64,000 bases of DNA from Serinus canaria (lineage: Eukaryota > Chordata > Aves > Passeriformes > Fringillidae): contig NC_066317.1 in NCBI RefSeq assembly GCF_022539315.1, positions 54,044,435 to 54,108,434 of the forward strand, written 5' to 3'. A program made the position numbers and the translations under genes. Position 1 is the stretch's first letter. Every line of letters starts with the position of its first letter. A model generated the notes under the pieces. That model did not search any database. It was not told the origin of the DNA and was given only the letters and a program-made list of their open reading frames with translations. Positions 22,541-34,275 of the stretch are shown piece after piece.

Positions 22541-25500
22541 AACTATCATCTCATTTCTCTGCCAGCCAAACAGCCAGGTAGGTTTGGCTGTGCAGCACAG
22601 CAACCTTGAACCCTGCTACCTCTGTGCAAAGTCAGATAAGGTCTGTCCTGGTAACAGGGTGGTTCCACCAGTGAGCAAGGCATGCCTGGCTTCCCACCCT
22701 GGGAAGGACCACCCTTCCTCCACAGCTGCAGCAGGAGCTCTGTTCTCACTTTTCATTAGGGAGAGAGTTTTGCCTTTAGCATGCTGGATAGTGTTAACCT
22801 ACATGTTACTTTATGTGGGGTCTTGAAACAGGACAACTCTTGCCTGGAAGGGGACAGTGGGTGCTTTTTGTGGGTGAAGTGGCCTTATCCACCTCATCCA
22901 CAATCCACATTGTGAAACTGCTTACAGCATTTATTAAGTTGTAAGCTCAAGTGACTGGTTCTTATTCCAACAAATATGGCAGGAACACAGGAGATTGCTG
23001 TATTTCCCTTCAAATTTCTGGAAAGATTACATAAAATTATGGTGAAAATGCAGGCTCTCAGCCAGAGAAACTAACATGGAGTTATTGTCACACAGTCTCA
23101 CTCAAAGTTAGGACTACTGTGGCTAAAAGGATGTGATTGTACCATCATGGTACAATCCTTGTCAATCTTTACCACACTAAGACCTCCCTATTTCACACAT
23201 TTATGGTTTGAAAATAAGAGGATGGGCAATGAAATTCCTGCGAGTCCATCATTATGCTTTTTGTGCAGAGCCATATGGGTGTTTGTTGATCAAGACTGAC
23301 ATACATTTCCACTTTACCACATTTGTACCAAGGGGTACTTGCTGTTCCCTGGATGGAGCTCAGGAGCTGCAACATCAGAGGTACAAGGCTGTGAACACGT
23401 AAATACCTAAAGCAGACCCAGTTCTTTTTCCTTGATGCTTTTCTTCCCCAGTAGATGAAGGTCCTGAGAGCTCAGGAAATCAGGTGTTGTAGTGTGTCCT
23501 TCCTGCCTTGACCACAAATGTCATCTTTTTCTCTTTTATTGGATAGGGCTATCACAGAAAATCTCAGCATTACCAAGGGCCCAATTTTGGAAGGGATAAA
23601 GTCCATAAAGAGTGAATGGGCAGCCAGCTGGCCTATTTTCCAACATGTTCCATCTCCTCTTGTGGCTTGTAGGAATATGTTTTGCCTGCACACAGCCTTA
23701 CTTAAAGGTGTAATTTTGCATTGCCTGTTAACTCATCCCTCTCGCTTGTGAGTAGAAAAAGAGAGAACCAGAAGCCTTGATTTACTGAAACAAATGCAGG
23801 CAGATGTAAATTGTCTTCCTAAGGCAGGACATTCTCTACACCCTGGGTGGGATTCCTCCTAATGAGCAGTAGGAATTGGAAAGGGCATAAGAAGCAATCT
23901 CTCTTTAGCTATTCCTGCTTAATACTAATCATTACTTAATAATGCAAAGCACTTGTATTTCCTTTTAAATGTTAAAAGTGCTGTAAAAGAATTAACTGTT
24001 TAATTCTCAGGACACCCTTAAGAGGTGGGCATATGAGCATCATCTCCATTCCATACTTCTTTCCATAATAAGGGAACAATTAAAATCAAATTGATCAGCT
24101 AACTTTATTGAGACCCTAATTCCTACAGATAGGAAATAATAGGCCTAAATGAGTATACTTCTGTGTGTTTAAAAGCAGTATTCATCAGATGGATTACTGC
24201 TGATTTTTCAATGTAATTAACTTTGTATCCAAAATTCAACTTTATTGGTTCACTTCTAGTATATTAAGCACAATAGGAGGGATGCCCCATTTTCTCTGGC
24301 AATAATCAGGTTCCCTTCAGCCTTGTAATTGACTCAAGCAGGAACCATATTATTGTCTAGTAAAACAGAGCATCCCTCCTATTATCCCTTAAGTAGCAGT
24401 CAGTCTGGGAAGAAAACAGTTACAATGATATATGAAGTTAAGACAGATGCCAACTAAATAGATATCTGAGTAAGCTAAAAAGAAAGAATTAAATAGTTTG
24501 AAAAATCAATAAAAGGTACTACTTCAGCTAACCACTGTGCATCTCATGAACTAAACTTACATTATTGTTCATATCCTGACTGCCCCAATAACATTATACC
24601 CTGCACAAACATGGCAAGCCCAATGGCCTCACAATCTAATTTGTCAGCTTTCACTTCTTTCCCACAGTTTTTTGTATTCTCTCTCCTGTATTCTCACTCC
24701 ACTTCCCTCTACTTTGATGTCTCCATATCATTATGCTAGTGTACCCCACTGCCCAAAGGATCAGAGGAGAACAGAACTGATTCCACTGCACCCTCTGTTA
24801 CAGAGGCTCAGGTACAGAGTTCTGGCAAAACCAACTTGGTCAGTACAATTTATATCTTTTTGGGTTTAATTAAATTATAAGTGCATGGTGATGCTGATAA
24901 AAATACTGCAGTTCTGCTGGGAAATAAGCATAAGGGAAGCAGTACATTTCTGCCAGGCAAATGGATCTCTGAAGGATGGTGGGTGTTATGTGTAGCTAAC
25001 AGAGCTTGGACACAGCAAGAAAAATGAGGGAAACATGTCTCTTCTGGACATGAATTTGGTAAGTGGCTCATTTTCAATATCTACAGTGGAGTCTCTGAAA
25101 ATTGAATCCATAGCAGTGAGTGACTCCTTCAAGAATTTCCAGGACTACCCCAGGCTAGCATTGACAAAGGAAAGCAGGAATCTGACAAGTACTGTTTTAG
25201 CCAAAGCATAAGGATGCCTGTTTCTTAATAATGGAATGAACTTTTCTGAAATAAGAAGAGTCAGTGCATGTTTCCAGTTTTGGGTTTGTTCCTGATCAGG
25301 TTTGGACAACAGACTCAGAAGAGAGGAGAGATAAGTGACCTGCTGGAGTTGCTCTGGTCAGCAGAGAAGTCTGTGCTACATGTTGTGGTACTGAGCTTGT
25401 GCTTGAAATTGTCACATCTTCACACAAGGGAAGGCATAAGTCTAAGTTATGTTTCAACATATGTATTGTCTAATTAGATCCCTGTGGCTTACAGGTCAAA

Positions 25501-28500
25501 AAAATTCCATCTTTCTGGAGAACCTGGAAGCTCAGGTTGTTATTGGTGAACAACTCTCTATGGGATGTAGCTAAAGCACACCACATCCCAAGTGAGATAG
25601 TGCTGTCTGCACATGCAGTTCTCCTGTGGTATGTTCTGGTAACAAAGAAAGCACATGAACCCTCCCCTCCCAAGCCTTGGGCCAGGTCACACCACCTAAC
25701 ATGAAGAGAGGGCACCCCCTGAGACACTCTCTGCTTGCATCACTGGACAGGAGCCAGGGGCAGTAACCTTGTGACACCAGCCACTGCCAGACCTGAAACA
25801 GATTCTCCCCTTCCTGTGTGAAGAAAAGCAGATTGGGATAAGTCATCTGCAACATCAGTTGTCCCATTTCATTGTTTTGGAAAACCCAGGGACAGACACT
25901 GCACTCAGCTGGGAAACACCAGCCTTCTTCCCTGTCTGAGCTGGGGATGTGAATGTCTCTGTCCGAATTTGGATACAGCAGAAGGCTCTGAGTGCCAAAG
26001 CCCACGGCTCAGACCTCAGACCTTGTCATGCACAAGGTGTACATATACTTAAAACCTCCCTTTTCAGCAGATTTAGCAACATTGCTGTTATACTTATTCT
26101 GATCTGTCCCTGAGTAGCTTTTATGCTTTTCTTTCTTCTTTGCCCCTTACAATCCCCTCACTGAAAGAAAAATCCATCATCTGTTCATTCTCAAGACAGA
26201 CTTAAGAGCCATTATTTGTGGGAACCAGATGTTAATGATTTCAGGGCAGTTATTTTACTTTGCTAAATCTCAAGTAAAAGCATGACATGTAAAGTGGGGA
26301 GGAGGGAGGCCTGTTATTTTCTTGCAGCTAAATGTGATGCACTTGACTTTTGTAACTGCCATCACTATTTGGCAGGGTTGCACATTTAGGAGGACATTTG
26401 AAATATTTACAAACTTCCCTTTCACTCTCTCCAAGCCGTCAGTTTAGCAGCCAAAAATCAAAGGGGTGAGTTAAAAGACAATTGAATAATGCCAGTCCAG
26501 TTCAGAACTGATCTGCAGCTTGCACGATTCAAATAAAGCTACTACATTTGCTTACCTCAATCCCTACTGTCTTCTCCTTTAGACATGGCATGATAGCTGC
26601 AGTCATGCAGCCTTCTCATTTCCCTCACTTATCCATGAGAGCAGGAATATCAAGTCCATTCATTTTTCAAAAAGCTTTATTTAGGATAATTTGGCCCCAA
26701 AAATTCAGATCAAGCAGATGCAGATAGCAGGGGGATTGTAAACCTAAAGCCAAGAGACTGTGCTTGAAGGAACATAAGGCATTATTGTGGTTAATACAGC
26801 TAAAATTTCCTTTTTGCTTTACAATATTAAACATAATAAGTGCTCCCCAGGAGGGTTATTGACCAGGGCAGAACATCAAGAACATTATCTCAGTCTTGTA
26901 CCACAATTTAAGAATAAAGAATGATATTTCATTTTACCTTTCATCTTTTCTGTGAAACAGAAGGCCAGATTCTTTCTCATTTAATTTCAGAAGTAGGAAG
27001 TCCTTTCCACCCTTTATCTGAGATGCTTCTTAAAACCTTGATTATTATTCTAAGCAACTCTCTCTTATACTATTTTTAAGGCATTTTCTTACTGATTCTA
27101 CCAAATCCTTTCATGGATTCTGCTCTTGAAAGGTTTGAGGTGGTATTGTTACTCCTAATAAAGCTGGATGTAAATATAAAGAAAAAAACACAAATAACTC
27201 CTCAAAGTTTTGATTTTTTTTATTAAAAAGTTAAATTTTATACATTTCTTTCTTTGGTCCTGCACTGCCCAAATTTTTCCAGATTAGTGATGAATGTTAA
27301 TTCAAGCGTGAAAAAGTTATTATTCCCATATAGAAGTGAACTTGGATAACAAAGTGACAGTCAAACCGTTTTCCTTAGAGTGCATCACTTTCCTAGACAG
27401 GTCTGTGAAGAGTCTAACTGTGTAAAGTGTTACAAGGAGCATAATGTCAGGGTTGTTTCTTCATTTCATCTGTACAAAAGGTTCAGCCAAGAAACAGTCC
27501 AGAAAAGCAGTCAATATCAATGAGACATCTTCTTTCCAAAAAACTGATCATTTTCTTTGTCAATGAGATAAATCTCACTGTAGGTATTTATTGAATATCA
27601 TTAGCTGCATTTCCCAAAGCATTTTGGTGTAGAAATACAGAATGCCTTCCTGTACTTCTTTTCCCACATTTTCTGAATCCCACTTTAATTTTCAATGTCT
27701 AACTTATTTGGGAGCTATTTCTTTAGAGTTCAAAAGTGAATGTTGCCTGTTACCATGTTTATAGCTTACCACAGCAGCATTAAAAGACAAGCTAATCATT
27801 TCAGGTATTCAGACAGTGTTTATGTCTGAAGGATGTGGGGACGCCTGATCAGGTGGGATCATCTACTGAATATGACTGAAGGTTTGCATGTGATTTCTCT
27901 TGGTTTTTTTCCTGCCAGAATTAGGGTTTTCTTCAGAAAGCAAGTTACTGGGATTCTTTTTTAAATTTTGTTTTAAGGTGAATTTTTGAGCTTCAATGAA
28001 TACCAGAAAGGATGCTATTTTGTCACTAACAATAAATCAAAACACCTTTTCCCCAGATAGTTCATCTTTGCTATTTTTAATTGTGATTTCATCAATGACT
28101 GTCCTCTTACCCACAGTGGAAGCAATTAACCCTGCTTTATGAACAAAGTCATTGGACTAGCAACTGAGAGACATGGGCATCCAAGTAGTTCAAACAAAGC
28201 TACAAGGTTCTGTCCTGGAAGCAAAGGAAGTGACCTGGAATCTAAACTTAGCCTGCTGCAAGTAAAATCCTGAGGAAAAAAGGTTGTGAGTGGAAAAAAA
28301 GAGACCGAGCTTATTTGGTAGAAAGTGATGTGAAGCTTCAAGGGTGAAGGAAACTGCTTGTGGTTTCTCTCCATTCTTGAAGAAGAGATGAGATGTGCAT
28401 GGGGCTAAATAAAACTGATTATACAAAGAATATATTTGAGTTTTAGCACTGATTTCTTAGCTCAGCAAAACTAAACCAGAGCACCACAAATCCATAAGAC

Positions 28501-31500
28501 CTTGGAAATGGGTACAAGGGAGCACAATTATTGTAACCTATGATACTGTCTGCCCTCTTTTCACTGATGCAGCCAGAACCTAGCAAGCTTCAGACTCTGC
28601 TTTGCTAAAATCCTAGACATTTAGAATCACAAAAATATATGGAGTGCAGACTAAAACACAGTAAAGCAAGGCCATTGTAGTTTACTTGCCTTTGGTACCT
28701 AGTAACCTTAATATAAAGCCCTGAAGCTTTATGAGATTTGACAGAATGAATAGATTTGTATCAGAGCATACCTCTCCTCTCCCTTCCTCTGAACCCCAAT
28801 TAATGGCAAAGGCAGTTAAATGTAGATGAGCTCATTAATCTGTTTGTATCTGGAGTGTCTTACACAGAGACCATGCTAATCAATGCCTCGAGGTAGTTAG
28901 CATTGTGCTTATGTAAGCAGCACTGCACAGGCACAAAGTCTACTGTTCTTTACTTGCACAGTGTTTGAACTAATATTTATTTAATTTTGTTTAATAGTGT
29001 CAGTAGGCAGTCAGAAACTGTTAGCCTTTTTTTGTAGGAGGTGAGTAAATTGAAATCATAAAACAACACAATTAACTGAAGATCATTTTACTCTGAAAAT
29101 TTCTCACTCTGAATAGAGTTTAAATGCTGAAGAACAGTAATGCAGGAAAAAAGATTGCACTTTACCCTCATTTCTGGTGCTATGAGAAACCTATGTGAAG
29201 GAGACAAACTCTTCCTGTTGCCTTTAATGTGGTTAAATGTTTTCTACCCTTCCAGTTTATAAGGCAGGAAATTGTAAGTGTATTTTTCGTGGCACAAAAT
29301 AAATGCTGTACATCTTTAATTAGCAATGTCTATCAGTGTTGGGGGTAATGCACACATGAATAAAAGCTACAAATGCTGCTATGCAATCAGTATAAAACAG
29401 AGTGTAGATGTAAAGATTAATAAATGAAAGGAAATCAAAAAGTTTCTGTTGAGTGCCACAAACAGCTGCACTGACAACAGCTACTCTTTCACTGAGGCAT
29501 TAAACTCAAAGCATTATAAATATGACAAAAAATGAAAGATTTTATACAGAAATGAGTATTGTTCAGTGATAAAAATAGCTTTCTTCATTCTTGGTTTAAC
29601 AGAAGGGAAGCACCTAACAGTAGTAAAGGTCCTTATCAGCAGAGAACAATAAAATCCTGATGGAGGGAAGTGATCTTTCTCATCTCAGAGGGCTACTACA
29701 GTTGTTGTATTATGCTTATTGCAGATTATCTATATGCAAGACTCTACAGTATCTTTCAGATTAATTTAGCAGTTTAGGAATCCATTATACCTTTTGGGGA
29801 AGTGACTCAATTTGGAGATTCCTAGTGAGTGGAAATGAAGGAAGTAGCTCTCATCTCAGTACAGCCTCCATGCTGTAAACATTTGAATGATGTGATGCAC
29901 CTGTGTTTTTTACAAATATTCTACAGCAGCAGTTATATAAATCTCCAATATGATTTTGATACAAAAAAAAAATCAATAACATAAAAGGGTTGAGTTTCAT
30001 ATTTGGAAAGTGAAGGACTGAGAATCTCTCTCTCTGCTGCAGGCTGTCTACAGGGCTCCTACTGCCACAGATCCAGGCACAGGGACCCCACTTTGTGCCT
30101 CAGATGGGCTTCTGTCCCATTGCCTTTGACGTCCAGTGGCACAAGCTGTACTGACTGTACCACATCAATTGGTTCCCTCTGTGTCAGAGCCATGGGCAAA
30201 TGTCTGAACACATCTGTATGAGTTCATTCTGCACAGGGCTGCCATTGCTTCCCCTATCCAACCCAGACTAAGTGCTTCTAAGGCAGCGTGGGCTGCTTTG
30301 AGTTGCTTGCAAAACTTCCCAGTTCAATGAGGCATAGACATCCAGCTGTTTATCTCTCTCTAAGAAATCTTTTATATTAACTTCACCATATTTGCCCTTA
30401 GCCCAAGAACTGATGTCCCTATAAATAAATTCCATTGATCAGGTGGGAGATCAGAAACATTGAGAATAATGGATTTATTGTGTTGCATGCAGAGTTTTGG
30501 ACACAGCTTTGCCACATACATTCCAAAAGGGAAGGTATGTGACATTTATAAATGTAATCTCTCCCAACAGACAGATCTAGACTAAACGTGCTATAATGAT
30601 TATTAAGATAAATAATCAGAATTATTATAAAATGGAGAATTGGTTTGTGTATGTGGAGGATGAATTTTAGGTCAAATTAATGTAGAAGTAACTGTCTAAG
30701 GAGACAAAGCAAATATTTTAATTGCATAGTGCATGGTGTTTTGTCTGTTCTTTAACTCTACTGTCATATATCAGACTGGTTAGTGAATTTTAAACACAGA
30801 GTCAGATACTGCTATAGCTCCTGAGAAATAATCCCCCAACTAAAGGAAGAGAGGCATTCAGACAGCCAGAGCTATCAGTCATAAACTGGCAGCCAAACTG
30901 TGGCACATCCCCAGTACTAATAAAAATGCTTCTGTTTCAACTACATGGAGTTCTCTTTGCTCTGGTCCCATACATACTTCTCAGGAGAAGAAAAATTCAT
31001 GTGTAATGTATCACTGGTTTTCAATTTCATCATGATGAACCCACAGGGTGAATTACATAGTACATCCTGTGTTTTACAGAAAAGCTAAATTACAGTGTGC
31101 CCTCTATGTGGTCCAGGAGATATTGATTAAACTGCTTCGGAGTTTGAAGAAGAAGAAAAAAATCATGTACTGATTTTCCGCATCTACATCCTCTCATCTT
31201 CCCATTTTTGTGGCAATAATTAATTTGTAGTAGTCAACAAGACTTATTTTCTTGCTTGAAATACCACACTTGTGATTTTATAAGAGACTTCTGGAGATCT
31301 GGGAGTGTATTCTTCACTAAACAGAATGTCTTTGGGAACTCTTGTTCCTCATTCTTTTCTTAGCTTGAATAGCAGACATCATCTTCATGCCTGTTTGCTT
31401 GCAACTTGTAAGCATAGAGATATGTGAAAAAAGAAAGCCCACAGAGACACTCCAATATTGCAGGGTAAGCTGAAGTGAGAAATACTTAATACCATTCCAG

Positions 31501-33299
31501 AGATTCATTGCCAAAAAGCTGCAAATGAAAATTATTACAATGAGTATAAAATTATTATAAAACTGTCACATTTCTAATATTTCATATCACTTCTGACCAT
31601 AAGCTCCACAGCTATAAAAGCAATATCTTTTGCTCTTCCATGTGCACAGATGATGGTTTGCATTCTTCAGGGCTTATCACGTTAAAATGCCTTTAATTAT
31701 GTCCCAGACAGCTGTTCAGAATGTACTCTTAAACCTCTTCAAGGTCAAAACCTTACTTCTTTCTGATCCTCTGATCATCATTCTATGATTTCTGTTTCAT
31801 TCACAGAATGTCTCTACTGTTCTTGGCAATCACTGTAGAGCCCCACAGCCCTCACTGCCATTTGACTTCACCAACTGCCCCTACAGGTTCAGATGCTGGT
31901 GTGCTGAGGATCCTTTGCTAATCCTTAGAGGTCATGTAGATTGAAAACTTATGTTTGCTCTTATTTCATATTTGAAAAGGGTAGTGATATTGTTAAGGTA
32001 CCCTTTCTCTTCCCCCCTGTCTTCTCTTGCACCTGAGGACATGAATATTAAACATATGGTCAACAGAAGGAGCATCTTACAAACTTGTGTTTCAATGATC
32101 TACTGCAATGAAAATGTGGAGGAAAGCATGAGTTCCAGTCACACCCATAACTAGGCACCTTGTGAACATGGTTTGTGTTGAACTCAAAGAATTGCTAGCT
32201 ATGTGGCACACACTAATAGACTCTACTCCCAAACCATTAATTTAAACTCAGACACAAAAACTCAAGAATCTTCTTCATGGATCACTGCACTTGTTAACAA
32301 GTATCAAATAGGATAAATTGTGTGTTATAGCACTGTCTACTAGCTCTGCTATATTGAAGTCTTTCAGTGTTTCTATTATTATAACACCCCTTTCTAAGGG
32401 AATGAAAGCATCCACCAATTTAAAAAAAGTGATATAAATTGATATTTTCCCTTAAGTACATATGTTCCTTATGAAATATTCTGACCAGTGTATATGCTAG
32501 GAACTTCAAGGAAGGAAACTTCTACAATCTGAAGCAATTCCAAACTTCCCCAATCTTTATAGCCTCTCTTGCAGTGTCCTCAGATAGACACAGAGGCCCA
32601 TTGTGAATAAATTACTGCAAATATGCTTCAGTTCATTAATTGAATCCGTAATAAAATGAACTTCTTCAATAGTGCTACTATACACAGTAAGATAAACAAA
32701 TACACTGACTCTGTTAAATATAAAATTAAGGGCTATCATTAAAACCAAACTGAATGTATGTCTATATTTCATTCATATAACTATGAGTCAGAAAAGGAAC
32801 TGTGCCTTTGAAATGAATAAAAATTAGCATAACAATGAAATAAAATGCAGTCATTGGAAAAAAATGACCTTAACTTTCATTTAAGACAATAGCTAAGTAT
32901 AACAACCTTCCCAGTCCCAACAAACTTTCCAGTATGTGTATCACATTCAAACAAATAACAAGTCATTTCCTATCAAATCTATCTTATATAGGCTTTATAC
33001 CATTATTCAAAAAGAAAATTACCATTTTATTCTTCTGGTCACTTAAAGAACAGTTTTCCTTACCAGAAATGTAAATAGGGCTGTAATTTTTAGTTAGATA
33101 CGTAAATTCTTGCATTCTTTAGAAAATGGAATTTTATAATTTCCTTTCTTGGTAACAGTTACATACTTACTTTTCTTTCCATTCTACTAAAAATTAAATT
33201 CAATTTCAGTTTGTTCTCTTCAGAAGATAGATCTAATCCAAAAAGAAAAATACAAACAGTATGCATGATGCAATGTCAATAAGAAAACATACTGGGTCA
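22541..33299. other. Repeat-poor non-coding stretch
   Basis: Nearly 11 kb without a gene, LINE or LTR that I can recognise. It includes a perfect 10-bp hairpin at 23135-23157 and a less AT-rich patch at 25560-26030 with a 144-codon minus-strand frame of unknown meaning. A moderately GC block lies at 30010-30240. A block at 28780-28930 carries CAATTAATGG, GAGCTCATTAAT and ATGCTAATCAATG motifs typical of homeodomain or POU binding. Short open frames elsewhere overlap one another. Confidence 0.45.
23135..23157. repeat. Perfect 10-bp inverted repeat, 3-nt loop
   Basis: GATTGTACCA (23135-23144) is followed by TCA and then TGGTACAATC (23148-23157), an exact reverse complement. It is too small to imply a mobile element. 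It could extrude as a cruciform or be a mutational hairpin. Confidence 0.9.
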
Positions 33300-34275
33300 C
33301 AGCAGATAGGATAATAAATCATTGATTAACTTGTTTACCAATGGCTTGAATGAAGGTCCAGAGGCCTCCTCAGCAAGTTTATGGATGACACAAAGTGGGT
33401 AGAAGCTTTGGGCTGATCCCTCTGAGTGCTCTGCACAGCAATCAGAAGGAATCAGAAGGACCTGCACACTCCCTTCAGAAGGACCTGGGCAGGTTGGAGA
33501 GATGGGCAGGAAGGGACCATTTGAAATTCCACAAAGGGAAATGCAGGATCCTGCACCTGGGGAACAAAATCCCCAGGGACCAGCACATGCTTGGGGACAA
33601 ACTGCTGGAAAGCAGCTCTGCAAAGAAGGACCTGGGGGACACTGAGTGTCTGTGAGCCAGCAGTGCCCTTGTGGCCAGGAGGGCCAGTGGTACCCAGGGG
33701 TGCATTAGGGAGAGCAGTGACAGCAGGCTGAGGGAGCTGATCCTGCCCCTCTACTCAGCCCCAGTGAAGCTCATCTGGAGTTCTGTGTCCAGTTCTGGGC
33801 TCCTCAGTAGCAGAGAGACATGGAGCTCCTGGAACAGGCCCAGAGGAGGGGGACAAAGGTGATGAAGGGACTGGAACATCTCTGTTAGGAGCACAGGCTG
33901 AGGGAGCTGAGCCTGTTCAGCTTTGAGAAGGCACAACTGGGAGGGGAGCTCATCAATGTCTGTCAGTGTCTGAAGGGAGGGTGGCAGGAGGATGGAGCCA
34001 GGCTCTGCTCAGTGGTGCCAAGCAACAGGACAAGAGGCATTGGGTGGAAACTGATGCCCAGGAAGTTCCACCTGAGCATGGTGAAGACTTCTCTGTGTGT
34101 GTGCCTGTACAAGGAACAGGTTGCCCAGAGCGGGTGGGGAGTCTCCCTCACTGGAAATGTTCAAGAACCACCCAGATGTAATCCTGTGCCATGTGCTCTA
34201 GGATGAGCCTGCTTGAGCAGGGGGTTGGACCAACACACTGTAGTCCCTTCCAATCTGACCCTTTCTGTGGTTACT
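33300..34275 (+). mobile_element. CR1 LINE copy with degenerate ORF2 3' region
   Basis: This is the longest CR1 copy here. Near 33373-33398 it encodes LLSKFMDDTKW, corresponding to the reverse-transcriptase catalytic box 'LLSKFADDTK' with one substitution. It continues with DLGRLERWAGRDHLKFHKGK, CRILHLG and LLESSSAKKDLG, the usual CR1 C-terminal wording. A gap and stop follow, then 'TQGCIR..', 'LREL.LPLYSA' and the 3' segments GGTTGCCCAGAGCGGGTGGG and GGGGGTTGGACCAACACACT. It ends in the CR1 terminal phrase CCTTCCAATCTGACC. Frameshifts and stops show that it is dead. A small AATCAGAAGG repeat near 33441 falls in the segment following the catalytic box. The 5' truncation lies a short distance before the catalytic box. 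Confidence 0.93.

Noticed and set aside
33395..33655. 86-codon plus-strand open frame as a host gene
   Set aside because: The peptide is CR1 ORF2 C-terminal wording (DLGRLERWAGRD, LLESSSAKKDLG) inside a 5'-truncated CR1 copy.
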